A DNA stretch of 64,000 nt, taken from positions 1,798,001 through 1,862,000 of the forward strand of contig NZ_QTKX01000001.1 of assembly GCF_018424685.1 (NCBI RefSeq), in the 5' to 3' direction. Numbering within the stretch: the first letter of the stretch is position 1; every line of letters begins with the position of its first letter. The position numbers were made by a program, and so were the translations under genes. Below the pieces are notes generated by a model that saw only the letters and a list, made by a program, of their open reading frames with translations, was not told the origin of the DNA and searched no databases. Shown piece after piece: positions 1 to 9,328 of this stretch. The DNA comes from Mesobacillus boroniphilus (GTDB lineage Bacteria > Bacillota > Bacilli > Bacillales > Cytobacillaceae).

Positions 1-141
1 ACCCGCCAATTCCCTCACAGCATCCTATACTCACTAAAGGACATAAATGCTTGTACAAAAAATGTGGCTCTCACAACGAATAGAACTTTTAGTCTATATT
101 TAAATCTACTCGTTAATAGACTATTCTGAAAACAACACAGA
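1..141. other. left-edge intergenic sequence
   Basis: I see no gene in this stretch. It holds an 8-bp inverted repeat, TAGTCTAT at 90-97 and ATAGACTA at 116-123, with an 18-bp loop. It has no T-run typical of a terminator. Confidence 0.4.
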
Positions 142-166
142 AATTCCTGCCATGAAGGCAGGAATT
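142..166 (-). terminator. terminator after the 177-residue hypothetical gene
   Basis: AATTCCTGCC and GGCAGGAATT form a 10-bp stem with a 5-bp loop, two bases past the stop codon of the minus-strand gene. The sequence past the stem is only moderately T-rich. Confidence 0.7.
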
Positions 167-167
167 A

Positions 168-701
168 TTATTCACTCAATAATTTTTTTAATTTTTCCAG
201 TGAAGCTATCATATAATCGATCATTTCTGATAAATCGTCGATCTGTTCTTCGAAAACCAGGCGGTTGAAGGAGACCTTCGCATGGGTTTGGATGCGAGAT
301 TTATTCTCCAAAGGGTTCATCACTGCGGTTTGCATAATCGCCCGATCCCTTCCCCATATATTTTCAAGTACTTTCTGAATTTCCTTAAAAACATCCATAT
401 CATTTTTATGAAAAAGTGAGAAAGAAATATTCACTTTACATCCTGCAAGCTGTTTGGCGTCCACACTTTCCAACAGCTCTGCAGATAGGTTCTCCAATCC
501 GGCTTCGATGGTCATCATTGCTGACAACAAATTCGGTTCATATCCTCTTTTAGTGAAAGAAATCTCATATTTACGCGACAGCTTGGCGGTATTAATCCAG
601 TCATTGCGGTCAATCACGATTATTTCTCCGCTCAAATCCCTGTCATATATATCGCCTTCGATTACGACTTTAATGTTTTCATAAGCTGTCGGGTCAAACA
701 A
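168..701 (-). CDS. hypothetical protein, 177 residues
   Basis: I do not recognise this protein. It is soluble-looking, with no signal peptide or membrane segment. The N-terminal half has a beta-rich pattern with many acidic residues, and the last 25 residues form a likely amphipathic helix rich in leucine and lysine. The start is a TTG at 699-701 preceded by AAGGAG about nine bases upstream; no ATG is available nearby. It stands alone downstream of fhs, reads the same way, and has its own terminator. It is probably a conserved Bacillus protein of unknown function; nothing in the context suggests a role. Confidence 0.75.
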   Translation of the reverse strand: MFDPTAYENIKVVIEGDIYDRDLSGEIIVIDRNDWINTAKLSRKYEISFTKRGYEPNLLSAMMTIEAGLENLSAELLESVDAKQLAGCKVNISFSLFHKNDMDVFKEIQKVLENIWGRDRAIMQTAVMNPLENKSRIQTHAKVSFNRLVFEEQIDDLSEMIDYMIASLEKLKKLLSE

Positions 702-832
702 AAGCTTCCACTCCTTTTAAGCATTTGATTGCATATTAAAAATGGCCAGCCCAACCGTGGGACGCCGGCAAGAAAGAAATCCTCACGTCCCATTATGCCA
801 GTCGGGACTGACCATGTCGGTTCAAACTATTT

Positions 833-2521
833 TTAGAACAATCCTACAGCGTTGCCCTCTTCATCAACATCCATATTCAATGCCGCCGGAAGCTTCGGTA
901 ACCCAGGCATTGTCATTACTTCACCTGTCAATGCTACGATGAATCCAGCACCTACTGACGCCTTCAATTCTCTAACTGTAATAGTGAAGCCTGATGGTCT
1001 TCCCAGTTTTTGAGGATCATCTGATAATGAGTATTGCGTTTTAGCCATACATACTGGCAGGACACTCCAGCCATATCCATCAAAATCAACAAGCTGTTTC
1101 TTAGCTTTCGGTGAAAACTCGACTCCATCAGCACCATAAACCTGAGTGGCAATCGTCTTGATCTTGTCCTCCAGTGAATCGGACAAGTCATAAAGATGGG
1201 CAAAGGTATTTTCGCTTTTTTCAATTACGTCAAGAAGTCTCTCTGCAAGCTCAACTCCGCCAGCGCCGCCTTTTTCCCATACTTCCGTCAAGGCAACTGG
1301 AATCCCTGCATTCTCACACAGTTCTTTCAAGGTATTTGTTTCAAGCTCTGTATCTGTAATGAATCGATTGATGGCAACAACATATGGCAAGCCAAAGCTT
1401 GAAATCGTCTCAACATGCTTTTTAAGGTTTGTGAAACCATCTCTTAAGGCTTTTACATCTTCGTTTACTAATTCTGTTTTCTTCATTCCACCATGCATTT
1501 TCAAAGCGCGTATGGTAGCAACAATAACAACAGCTGAAGGATCAATCCCTGCTGTTCTTGCTTTGATGTTCAAGAACTTTTCTGCGCCAAGATCAGCACC
1601 GAATCCTGCTTCCGTTACGACGAAATCAGCAAGTTTGGATGCAGCCTCAGTCGCGATGACACTGTTGCATCCATGGGCAATGTTCGCAAATGGACCACCA
1701 TGGATCAATGCCGGAGTATGTTCGATCGTCTGGACAAGGTTTGGCTTGACCGCTTCCTTCAATAACAGAGTCAATGCCCCTTCTACTCCAAGATCGCCTA
1801 CAGTAACAGGCTGCTTGTCATAGTTATAAGCAACAACCATCTTTGAAAGACGGAGTTTTAAATCCTTCAGGTCGCTCGCAAGGCAAAGGACAGCCATGAT
1901 TTCTGATGCAACCGTAATATCGAAGCCGTCTTCACGAGGAACACCCTGCATCGGCCCGCCAAGTCCGATGACAACTTTCCTTAGTGCACGGTCATTCAAG
2001 TCGAGCGCGCGCTTCCAAACAATCCTGCGCTGATCGATGTTCAGCTTGTTACCTTGTTGCAGATGATTATCAATCAAAGCAGCAAGCGCATTATTGGCCG
2101 TCGTAATCGCATGCAGGTCCCCTGTGAAGTGAAGATTGATATCCTCCATTGGAAGCACCTGCGCGAAGCCTCCACCTGTTGCGCCGCCTTTGATTCCCAT
2201 AGTTGGTCCTAATGAAGGCTCACGCATGGCAATCATCGTTTTTTGACCAAGTTTGTTCAATGCATCCGCAAGACCGACCGTTACAGTTGATTTGCCTTCA
2301 CCAGCAGGAGTAGGATTAATCGCAGTAACAAGGACGACCTTGCCGCTTTCTTTTGTTTTTAACTTAGCCAAAGCTTCTGAAGACAGCTTCGCTTTATACT
2401 TACCAAACAGCTCAATATCATCAGCATCCAGGCCTATGCTCGCTGCAATGTCAACAATCGGCTTCATTTTACTATCACGAGCAATTTCAATATCTGACTT
2501 AACTTGAATATTTGTTCCCAT
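833..2521 (-). CDS. fhs: formate--tetrahydrofolate ligase
   Basis: Cytosolic enzyme that joins formate to tetrahydrofolate using ATP to give 10-formyl-THF, feeding one-carbon units to purine and formyl-Met-tRNA synthesis. The product is 562 residues, the usual family length of about 560. The glycine-rich nucleotide-binding loop TPAGEGKST lies near residues 71-79, followed by the conserved MREPSLGP segment. A TTG two codons upstream (2527) is possible, but the GGGGGG ribosome site at 2530-2535 lies only two bases from it and eight bases from the ATG at 2521, so the ATG was chosen. The gene is monocistronic. The gap to the next gene holds an inverted repeat TGGGACG (758-764)/CGTCCCA (786-792) but no clear terminator. 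Confidence 0.97.
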   Translation of the reverse strand: MGTNIQVKSDIEIARDSKMKPIVDIAASIGLDADDIELFGKYKAKLSSEALAKLKTKESGKVVLVTAINPTPAGEGKSTVTVGLADALNKLGQKTMIAMREPSLGPTMGIKGGATGGGFAQVLPMEDINLHFTGDLHAITTANNALAALIDNHLQQGNKLNIDQRRIVWKRALDLNDRALRKVVIGLGGPMQGVPREDGFDITVASEIMAVLCLASDLKDLKLRLSKMVVAYNYDKQPVTVGDLGVEGALTLLLKEAVKPNLVQTIEHTPALIHGGPFANIAHGCNSVIATEAASKLADFVVTEAGFGADLGAEKFLNIKARTAGIDPSAVVIVATIRALKMHGGMKKTELVNEDVKALRDGFTNLKKHVETISSFGLPYVVAINRFITDTELETNTLKELCENAGIPVALTEVWEKGGAGGVELAERLLDVIEKSENTFAHLYDLSDSLEDKIKTIATQVYGADGVEFSPKAKKQLVDFDGYGWSVLPVCMAKTQYSLSDDPQKLGRPSGFTITVRELKASVGAGFIVALTGEVMTMPGLPKLPAALNMDVDEEGNAVGLF

Positions 2522-2701
2522 TTCCAATCCCCCCAGATATTCTCTATATGCTTACCATTTTATATTTTACCATCATAGAATTACTATCAGGCAAAAAATA
2601 TTTATTTGTCATAAAATTTCCTCTTTAGTCAATTGCTCCACGAAAGAATTCAGACTATAATAAAAATTATTAATTTTAGATTACGAAAGGGAGGTTATAC
2701 T

Positions 2702-3610
2702 TTGCCAATAAAAATCCCGTTGCACTTGCCAGCGAAAGAAATTCTGGAAAAAGAAAATATTTTTATCATGGATGACAGCCGAGCTGCAAAACAGGATATC
2801 CGGCCGTTGAATATATTGATCCTGAACCTAATGCCCGAAAAAGAAAAAACAGAAAGGCAGCTGCTGCGGCTGCTCGGGAATACGCCACTCCAAGTGAACA
2901 TAACATTTTTAAAAACCGCTACATATGATTCTAAAAATACATCACACTATCATCTGGAAGAGTTTTATCAAACCTTTACAGAAGTTAGAGAAAAGAAATA
3001 TGACGGCATGATCATTACGGGTGCACCAATCGAGTTGATGGAATTTGAGGAAGTCCACTACTGGGATGAACTGAAGGAAATCCTCGACTGGACAGAGCAG
3101 AACGTGACGTCCACATTGCATATATGCTGGGGAGCACAGGCTGCTTTATATCATCACTATGGCATCAATAAATATGCCCTTCCCAGGAAGTGCTCAGGCG
3201 TATTTACCCATAGGGTCCTAGACCCTACCGAAGAACTCTTACGGGGGTTTGACGATGAATTCATTGCTCCCCATTCAAGGAATACGGATATTCCCAAAGA
3301 GACGTTACAAAATCATCCTGACCTGAGGCTGTTGGCTTCTTCAGATGAGGCCGGCGCATTGATTGTTTCCAGCAAAGACAGCAGAAGAATCATGATTACC
3401 GGGCACCTTGAATACGAAGCTACAACCCTTGCAGAAGAATACTTAAGAGATAAGGAAAAAGGCATTGAAATTGACATGCCAGAAAACTATTTTCCACATG
3501 ATAATCCCGAAAAAAAACCGGCAAACCGCTGGAGGTCACATGCCCATCTGTTCTTTTCCAATTGGCTGAACTATTATGTATACCAGGCTACTCCTTATGA
3601 TTGGGACTAG
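2702..3610 (+). CDS. metA: homoserine O-acyltransferase (MetA family, acetyl-type)
   Basis: Acylates the hydroxyl of L-homoserine, the first committed step of methionine synthesis. Counting from the TTG at 2702, the product is 302 residues, the standard MetA length. The catalytic cysteine is C142 (HICWGAQ) and the His/Glu pair is H235/E237 (GHLEYE). Residue 111 is glutamate (APIELME). In this family Glu111 is linked to acetyl-CoA use and Gly111 to succinyl-CoA, so I infer O-acetylhomoserine as product even though many databases call the family succinyltransferase. GGGAGG lies nine bases before the TTG; the longer ORF upstream has no ribosome site. I see no SAM or T-box riboswitch in the 180 bases upstream. 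B. subtilis metA also lies near cspD. Confidence 0.95.
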   Translation: MPIKIPLHLPAKEILEKENIFIMDDSRAAKQDIRPLNILILNLMPEKEKTERQLLRLLGNTPLQVNITFLKTATYDSKNTSHYHLEEFYQTFTEVREKKYDGMIITGAPIELMEFEEVHYWDELKEILDWTEQNVTSTLHICWGAQAALYHHYGINKYALPRKCSGVFTHRVLDPTEELLRGFDDEFIAPHSRNTDIPKETLQNHPDLRLLASSDEAGALIVSSKDSRRIMITGHLEYEATTLAEEYLRDKEKGIEIDMPENYFPHDNPEKKPANRWRSHAHLFFSNWLNYYVYQATPYDWD

Positions 3611-3614
3611 AAGA

Positions 3615-3639
3615 GGCATCGACAGAGTCGATGCCTTTT
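3615..3639 (+). terminator. metA terminator
   Basis: GGCATCGAC and GTCGATGCC form a 9-bp stem with a 3-bp loop, followed by TTTTCTC. Confidence 0.9.
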
Positions 3640-3641
3640 CT

Positions 3642-4343
3642 CTATGATTCATTGTTATTAAAATACTGATAGTGATGATTTTGCCAGATCAATGGTGTTT
3701 CTTTCTCAAAATATACTCCCTCAAAACTAGTGTCTTTTAAGCAATCCAAGGTTTCTTCTTTTGTAAAGAAGACCATTGCGGACTCATCAAAGTAACATGT
3801 GAAGGTGAATTCTTTGTGTTCATCCATTAGTATCATTGGACCTGAACAGAGGAATAATTTTCGTTCCAGGTTTAGATCTTTTAACTCAAAAACACCTTCA
3901 CCATCTATCAACTTATTATAAAAGATTTTTGTTGCTCCTTTGGAGGCCAGGACCCTTAACAAGTCATCAATCAATAGGACAGAAAATTGGTCCTCATATG
4001 GAAAGAAGAAGTCTGGCTCGATAGCCCTCTGTATTCTCTCGACCAAATCCATCCTTTGGTACACTTTAACACCGCAGCCGCCAGTCACATATGCTGTTAC
4101 TCCGATCGAAACATCAGATATCCTGTCTAATCGGGCTCTATTCTGAATTTCCTTCCAGCTGACCGGGGTGGCAAACCTGTAAACTTCCTCATCACTTGGT
4201 GCGTCAATAGCGTTCCAGCCAGATTCCATCTTAAAAAAAGGATAGAAAATAACTGCGGCTGACCTGTATCCTTCCGGAAGTAAATCCATTAACGGCTCAT
4301 TATCCGGCTCTTTTCCTATTGGATAAAAAAATTCTATATGCAT
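3642..4343 (-). CDS. hypothetical protein, possibly DUF2711-like
   Basis: A 233-residue soluble protein that I do not firmly recognise. It starts MHIEFFYPIG and is rich in aromatic residues, with a GGCGVK turn near residue 89 and a cluster of phenylalanines near 111-121. Length and composition recall the DUF2711 family of Bacillus hypothetical proteins, but this is from memory and weak. It follows the AIM24 gene by 14 bases and a methyltransferase gene, all on the same strand, so the three are probably cotranscribed. Its stop codon lies just beyond the metA terminator, which could act for both strands. Confidence 0.7.
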   Translation of the reverse strand: MHIEFFYPIGKEPDNEPLMDLLPEGYRSAAVIFYPFFKMESGWNAIDAPSDEEVYRFATPVSWKEIQNRARLDRISDVSIGVTAYVTGGCGVKVYQRMDLVERIQRAIEPDFFFPYEDQFSVLLIDDLLRVLASKGATKIFYNKLIDGEGVFELKDLNLERKLFLCSGPMILMDEHKEFTFTCYFDESAMVFFTKEETLDCLKDTSFEGVYFEKETPLIWQNHHYQYFNNNES

Positions 4344-4357
4344 TTACTTAACCCCTA

Positions 4358-5050
4358 TTAACCCTGCGGAGCATAATATACTTCTTCAAAAGGCTGGACG
4401 ACAACGAAGCCTTCACCGCTGAATTTCATCTGTATTGACTCGCCGCTTCCACGGCCGAGGAATGTTTTGAATGAAATATCTGTTACGAATTCAGGCTGGA
4501 GATTACCAGACCAGGCTACTGTTGCGTTCGGGTCTGTATAAACAGGGTTATCAGGAGTGACAAGCAGGGTCAGCGGCTCATAATGGGATGTGATTGCCAC
4601 CATTCCTGCACCTTCCAGGCGGACATTGAACAATCCACCCGACAGCATTCCGGCAACCCGGCGCATCATCTTGATATCCCAGCTGATGGAAGGCTCGAAT
4701 GCCAGCAGGTCATTACCGTTTACGAAGATGGCTTCATTTTGCAAATGCAAGATGGATATTTTCTTTCCCTGGTCAGCTAAATAAAGTTTTCCATTGCCGT
4801 TTGCTTTCATGAGTGAAGTACCTTCACCTGTTATTGCCTTTTTGAACATTTTTCCGATCCCGTGTTCAAGCACTCCCTCGCGTTCAAACTTGATTTGTCC
4901 TCGATACGATACCATCGCTCCAGCTTTTGACCAGACCTGGCCATTCAGGTTGATTTCCAGCATTCGCGGTGTTTCCAACTCAAATAGTCCTTCCCCTTTA
5001 TCCTGCTGCTTTGTATTGTTCACAAACTCCTCGATTGAATACCGACTCAT
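4358..5050 (-). CDS. AIM24 family protein
   Basis: A 230-residue member of the AIM24 family (TIGR00266-like, trimeric beta-prism proteins of unknown biochemical role). The family pattern is visible in the repeated beta strands: [19 protein letters not shown] near residue 30, GNGKLYLAD near 105, and [24 protein letters not shown] at the C-terminus. There is no signal peptide or transmembrane segment. GGAGG precedes the ATG at a normal distance. It is the middle gene of a likely three-gene unit, with the methyltransferase upstream (12 bases) and the unknown protein downstream (14 bases). Family assignment is good; function is unknown. Confidence 0.88.
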   Translation of the reverse strand: MSRYSIEEFVNNTKQQDKGEGLFELETPRMLEINLNGQVWSKAGAMVSYRGQIKFEREGVLEHGIGKMFKKAITGEGTSLMKANGNGKLYLADQGKKISILHLQNEAIFVNGNDLLAFEPSISWDIKMMRRVAGMLSGGLFNVRLEGAGMVAITSHYEPLTLLVTPDNPVYTDPNATVAWSGNLQPEFVTDISFKTFLGRGSGESIQMKFSGEGFVVVQPFEEVYYAPQG

Positions 5051-5062
5051 GATAATACCTCC

Positions 5063-5746
5063 TTATTTTAAAACCTGGAACATGAAAACCCACATAAATG
5101 ATAGTGACTGCTGAAGCTCTACAGGCAATGAACCATGTGGAAGCTGCTCAGCCGCTTTTTTAAAAACACCGAATTCACCAGCTTTTCTCCAGCCATTTTC
5201 CAGTGCCAGCCTTTCCAGCTCCCAGGGCATGATCGTGTTACAGATTACTTCATCTCCATAAAGTCTCTTGAAGCTGTTCTTCCTGGGCCCTGCAGTTGGT
5301 CCAAGGATGCCTATGCAGGCATAGCCATCCGGCTTGAGGATCCGAGCCATTTCTTTTAAAGATTCATAAGGATGGTTCGTCCATTCTAATGAATTGATTG
5401 CCATAACGGCATCAAAATGGTTATCGGGGCTTCCGCATTCCGATAGGTTCGCCTTACAGAAAATACAATGCTCATTCCGCGGATTCAGCCTGGCTTTCTC
5501 AAGCATCTCCTCAGATACATCGATTCCGGTGACCAGAAAGCCTGCTTCTGCCAACTTTTCCGATCCTGTTCCATCTCCGCAGCCTAAATCACAAACCATG
5601 GATCCGGATGAGACAAACCTTTTGATGAATGGAACAATATCCTTGCGGCTTCCAGTTTCCCACATTCCTCTGCTTCTGGAATTCCACGAGGCAGCCATAC
5701 TGTTCCACTGTTTTTCAGATTCCATTTTCCAATCGAAGGTACCCAT
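5063..5746 (-). CDS. class I SAM-dependent methyltransferase
   Basis: A 227-residue cytosolic methyltransferase of the small-molecule type. Motif I, VCDLGCGDGTGSEKL, lies near residues 48-62, an acidic ribose-binding region (VTGIDVSEEMLEKA) follows, and AVMAINSLEW near 115-125 resembles motif IV of the Methyltransf_11 group. The region after motif IV (MARILKPDGYACIGI) is also typical. The substrate cannot be told from the sequence. It is the first gene of the three-gene minus-strand group and has an AGGTGA ribosome site. A quinone, lipid or secondary-metabolite methyl acceptor is possible. Confidence 0.9.
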   Translation of the reverse strand: MGTFDWKMESEKQWNSMAASWNSRSRGMWETGSRKDIVPFIKRFVSSGSMVCDLGCGDGTGSEKLAEAGFLVTGIDVSEEMLEKARLNPRNEHCIFCKANLSECGSPDNHFDAVMAINSLEWTNHPYESLKEMARILKPDGYACIGILGPTAGPRKNSFKRLYGDEVICNTIMPWELERLALENGWRKAGEFGVFKKAAEQLPHGSLPVELQQSLSFMWVFMFQVLK

Positions 5747-5867
5747 AAGTTCACCTGCCTAGTTTTTAATTCCTATAATAATTATTTCGTTATGGAAAAG
5801 GGAATTCCTCTTAAGTTTAATTATCTTGAAAAAGTGCAAGACTAGGAGGGTGAAAGGAGAGATCAAA

Positions 5868-6086
5868 TTGGAACAGGAACAATTAGTTGCCATACATAAA
5901 AATAGCTCTGGTGAAATCATCAGTTTCCAGACATCGAGCGGAAGGATTATATCCTATCGAAAAGCTTTGCTAGAAGCCAACACAGGAATAATCTCGGGAG
6001 TCAATATCTATGAAGGTGGAGATGGCACAACGTCTTTAGTTTCAGAAGATGGATCTGGCTTTGAGCAATATCCAGATATATATTAG
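5868..6086 (+). CDS. DUF3892 family small protein
   Basis: A 72-residue protein starting MEQEQLVAIHKNSSGEI from a TTG at 5868. AAAGGAGAG lies eight to nine bases before that codon, whereas the longer ORF from 5826 has no ribosome site. The pattern (V/L)VAI-K-N--G-I--F-T--GR-ISY-KA followed by a glycine-rich GGDGTTSL turn matches what I recall of DUF3892, a short Bacillus family of unknown role. It is monocistronic, divergent from the methyltransferase gene and convergent with mntR, with which it shares a terminator. Confidence 0.8.
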   Translation: MEQEQLVAIHKNSSGEIISFQTSSGRIISYRKALLEANTGIISGVNIYEGGDGTTSLVSEDGSGFEQYPDIY

Positions 6087-6095
6087 AAATGCAAA

Positions 6096-6121
6096 AACAC
6101 CTGACAGCATTGTCAGGTGTT
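6096..6121. terminator. bidirectional terminator between the DUF3892 gene and mntR
   Basis: AACACCTGACA and TGTCAGGTGTT form an 11-bp perfect stem with loop GCAT. An A-run lies on the left and T-rich sequence on the right, so it can serve the converging genes on both strands. Confidence 0.9.
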
Positions 6122-6125
6122 CAAT

Positions 6126-6548
6126 TTATTCTTCGTCATTTTGTTTTTGGATGGCCCTCAAAGCATCGACCCTTGATTCGTCTTCCTCAAAAAATTGTAC
6201 AAGGTCTCCGATCCTGTCGATTGCATCCCAGCTTAAATGATGTTCAATACCTTCTACATCATTATATATATTTTCCTCTTTTACGCCGATCACCTTCAAC
6301 AATTGCTCTAGTAATTCATGACGGTCGACCAGCCTTTTGCCGGTTTTGTATCCTTTTGGAGTCAGAACAAGCCCCCGATATTTCTCGTAAACCACGAACT
6401 GATCTTTATCCAGCTTCTGGACCATTTTTGTCACTGAGGAGGGATGGACCGATAATGCCTCCGCGATATCCACTACCCGGGCATATCCTTTTTGTTCTAT
6501 TAAAATAAATATTTGTTCTATATAATCTTCCATACTAGGTGTTGGCAT
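6126..6548 (-). CDS. mntR: manganese transport regulator MntR
   Basis: DtxR/MntR-family metalloregulator that represses manganese uptake genes when Mn(II) is high. The product is 140 residues, close to B. subtilis MntR. All six metal ligands known for that protein are at the same positions: D8, E11, H77, E99, E102 and H103. The winged-helix DNA-binding region spans about residues 7-70 with recognition helix [12 protein letters not shown]. It is encoded alone, downstream of topB on the same strand. I see no Mn-transport gene within the window, so its targets lie elsewhere. Confidence 0.96.
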   Translation of the reverse strand: MPTPSMEDYIEQIFILIEQKGYARVVDIAEALSVHPSSVTKMVQKLDKDQFVVYEKYRGLVLTPKGYKTGKRLVDRHELLEQLLKVIGVKEENIYNDVEGIEHHLSWDAIDRIGDLVQFFEEDESRVDALRAIQKQNDEE

Positions 6549-6618
6549 CCCATGACCTCCAATGCTTAAACAATAGCCATATTAAAGTGTACTATAGAAG
6601 AACAAGGGTGACAAGGCG

Positions 6619-8796
6619 TTATCCACCTTGGTTAACTGGCTGGACAGCTAAATCGAATTTCAGCTTATTTTCCTCTCCATCCCAATATAGCTTCGCATTG
6701 AAGGTTTTATCCTTGCTCTGGAAACCTTCGATCACATCCGTGCTTCCTTCTGCCAGCAGCTTCTTGATGTTCTTTTGCGTTACTGTCTTGCCAAGGATCT
6801 GTTTGGAAAGAGTGAAATTACATTTTGTTTTCTGATAGTTTGAACAGCCATAGAAGGTTCCCTTGTCCACAACCATGCCATCACACTTTTTACACTTCCC
6901 AAGATTTGTGCTCCGTCTTGAACGCCCGCCTTTTTTCCCGGGCACGAAGGCGTTTGTGAGTTCTTCGGAAAAAGTCCAGCCTGAAGAGCCTTCGGAGGTT
7001 TCAGAAACAAGATGTTTAATCATTTTTGATGTCTGCTCAATGAACTGCTTGGGCGACGCCTCTCCCTCTCCTATTTGATGGAGCCGCTGCTCCCATTTCG
7101 CTGTCATTTCCGGTGATGCCAGGACTTGTCCTCCCACGGCGGCAACGAGGATTTTTGCTTTGGCTGTCGCATATACAAGATTTTTACGAACTTCAATATA
7201 CGCCCTATCCTTAAGCATCGTAATGATGCCCGCTCTCGTTGCTTCAGTTCCAAGTCCTTCAGCTTTCATCAAAACTTTTTCAAGTTCCTTGTCTTCTATA
7301 TGCTTTCCAGCTGTTTTCATTAACGTAATCAACTGTCCCTCAGTCAGCCTCTTTGGCGGCTGAGTCTTGCTTTCCTTTACCTCCGATTTCATGACCGTTC
7401 CGGTTTCCCCCTGCTGGACAGCAGGCAACTCTGGTTCCTTGTCTGAGTCTTTTTGCGGGAGTACTTTTTTCCAGCCTTCATCCAGCTGGACTTTCCCCTT
7501 TGATATAAACTCAGCTCTTCCCTCCACGACTGTCTTGATCGTTGTATATTCGGCGATGTATGGTCCGTAGTGGGCTGCAATCAGTGTCCTTGCCAGCAAA
7601 TCATATAATTTCAACTCGTCCCCTGACAGCCTGCTTAGAGTAGGAACTTGTTCAGTTGGGATGATTGCGTAGTGATCTGTGACTTTTTTTTCATTCACAT
7701 AGCGTTTATTATTTTTTATCGATGAATTTGGTAATGGAAAGAGCTGCTGATAATCAGGATTAGCCTGCAGTTTATTCAATATCGCAGAAAAGCCTTCTGC
7801 TTCTCCTGGGGTTACATGCCTGGAATCAGAACGCGGATACGATACTATTCCTCTTTGATATAATCCTTGTAAAATGTCCAGCGTCTTTTTAGGTGACATT
7901 TTAAAACGTCGATTGGCTTCCGCCTGGATCGCAGAAAGATTATAAAATAGCGGCGGCAGGAATTCTTTTTTCTCGGAAGTAACTTCTGCGGCTTCTGCAG
8001 GTTTCCCATCGCAAAATGCAGCAATTTTCTCGGCCATTTCCTTCGTTTTGATCCGCGAATCACCGTCTTTTTCCCATTTACCGCTATACTTTTTGCCATT
8101 GAAATTGAATTTTGCGAGCACTTCCCAAAATGGTTCCGATACGAAGTTTTCTATTTCCAGCTCGCGTTTCACAATTAAAGCCAGAGTAGGTGTCTGCACC
8201 CTGCCGACAGAAAACACATCTGAATAGCCTTTCTTTTGAAGAAGGAGTGTGTACAGCCTGGATGCGTTCATTCCGACAACCCAGTCAGCACAAGCGCGGG
8301 TATAAGCTTCAAAATACAAATTTTTTGTATCTGATTCATTTAAAAGGTTCTGGAAGCCTTCTTTTATCGCTTTCGGTGTTAGCGAGGAAATCCACAGTCT
8401 TTTCATCGGCTTCATACAGTTGGCAAGGCGGAGAATATTCCTGATAATCAGTTCACCTTCCCGTCCAGCATCACCTGCATGGATGATTTCAGAAACCTGT
8501 GGATCGGTGGCAAGCTTCTTTATGATTTGAAATTGCTTTGCTTTCGATTTGACGACTTCATACTTGAAATTTTCTGGTATAATCGGCAGTGTATTAAGCG
8601 ACCATTTTTTCCAGCCTGGATTGTATTGCTCGGGTGCTGACAATTCCGTTAAATGGCCGATTGCCCATGAAACGTATGCACCTTTAGGGAAAATTTCATT
8701 AGGAAGTATTTCAATGAAGCCTTCCCTTTTTTTCATTTTGAATACGGAGGCCAGCGTTCTGCCCTGGTCAGGCTTTTCCGCAACAATCAATTTCAT
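6619..8796 (-). CDS. topB: DNA topoisomerase III
   Basis: Type IA topoisomerase that passes single strands and resolves linked DNA. The product has 725 residues. The N-terminal Toprim domain starts MKLIVAEKPDQG and carries DAGREGELI near 109-117. The catalytic tyrosine lies in GIVSYPRSDSRH near residue 320. One C-terminal zinc ribbon is visible: CKKCDG near 645 with CSN-C about 20 residues later. It is close in length to B. subtilis TopB. It stands alone with a clear AGGAGGA ribosome site. I see no convincing terminator in the 70 bases before mntR. Confidence 0.96.
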   Translation of the reverse strand: MKLIVAEKPDQGRTLASVFKMKKREGFIEILPNEIFPKGAYVSWAIGHLTELSAPEQYNPGWKKWSLNTLPIIPENFKYEVVKSKAKQFQIIKKLATDPQVSEIIHAGDAGREGELIIRNILRLANCMKPMKRLWISSLTPKAIKEGFQNLLNESDTKNLYFEAYTRACADWVVGMNASRLYTLLLQKKGYSDVFSVGRVQTPTLALIVKRELEIENFVSEPFWEVLAKFNFNGKKYSGKWEKDGDSRIKTKEMAEKIAAFCDGKPAEAAEVTSEKKEFLPPLFYNLSAIQAEANRRFKMSPKKTLDILQGLYQRGIVSYPRSDSRHVTPGEAEGFSAILNKLQANPDYQQLFPLPNSSIKNNKRYVNEKKVTDHYAIIPTEQVPTLSRLSGDELKLYDLLARTLIAAHYGPYIAEYTTIKTVVEGRAEFISKGKVQLDEGWKKVLPQKDSDKEPELPAVQQGETGTVMKSEVKESKTQPPKRLTEGQLITLMKTAGKHIEDKELEKVLMKAEGLGTEATRAGIITMLKDRAYIEVRKNLVYATAKAKILVAAVGGQVLASPEMTAKWEQRLHQIGEGEASPKQFIEQTSKMIKHLVSETSEGSSGWTFSEELTNAFVPGKKGGRSRRSTNLGKCKKCDGMVVDKGTFYGCSNYQKTKCNFTLSKQILGKTVTQKNIKKLLAEGSTDVIEGFQSKDKTFNAKLYWDGEENKLKFDLAVQPVNQGG

Positions 8797-8947
8797 ATTT
8801 TCCTCCTGAAAAACTGTTATATGAGCATGCTTTTTAAACTTCGCATTCTATTTTATCTTTTTTTCGACAAAAGCGTAAAGGACTTTTATTACTTCTTCTC
8901 GTACATCAATAATTGAACGTGTATTAAACCAGCCGTAAAAATCAAAC

Positions 8948-8972
8948 AGGCAGCTGAAATAATCAGCTGCCT
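8948..8972 (-). terminator. terminator after the 95-residue hypothetical gene
   Basis: AGGCAGCTGA and TCAGCTGCCT form a 10-bp stem with a 5-bp loop just past the stop codon of the next minus-strand gene. Confidence 0.85.
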
Positions 8973-8980
8973 TAAAGATA

Positions 8981-9268
8981 TTATCCCTCAAATGGCTCAA
9001 CTATGTTGTTGTCATTGATATACCATCGATTCCTGTTTACGACTGCAGAAACGGTTAAAATCAGCGAAGGAACTTTTTCAATCCGGACCACGATTGCGCC
9101 GACCAGTTGCTGGAAAATCACGAAGGATTCTCCGTGGCTGAATGCTGCCCACTGGGGACCCATTATGGCAATGGAACGAATGATTTCTTCCTTTTCTGTT
9201 TGTTCAAGTGAAAGATGCGAAGAGAAAATGATAATCCAATCCTCATCACCTATCGAAAAGCGGTACAT
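8981..9268 (-). CDS. hypothetical protein, 95 residues
   Basis: Unrecognised small protein. It begins MYRFSIGDEDWIIIFSSHLS and contains a hydrophobic stretch, VIFQQLVGAIVVRI, near residues 50-63. That stretch looks like a buried strand-helix rather than a clear membrane segment. The C-terminus is acidic (NNIVEPFEG). GGGTGAGGG precedes the ATG. It has its own terminator and lies between the HD-GYP gene and topB on the same strand. Codon use and the ribosome site support a real gene; the function is unknown. Confidence 0.7.
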   Translation of the reverse strand: MYRFSIGDEDWIIIFSSHLSLEQTEKEEIIRSIAIMGPQWAAFSHGESFVIFQQLVGAIVVRIEKVPSLILTVSAVVNRNRWYINDNNIVEPFEG

Positions 9269-9328
9269 GCCCTCACCCTTTTAATTCATCATCATTGACT
9301 ATTAAAAGATATGAACGGCTTCAGGAGA

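Noticed and set aside
2528..2701. SAM or T-box riboswitch upstream of metA
   Set aside because: The 170-bp gap has neither the T-box motif nor the paired stems and terminator of a SAM leader.
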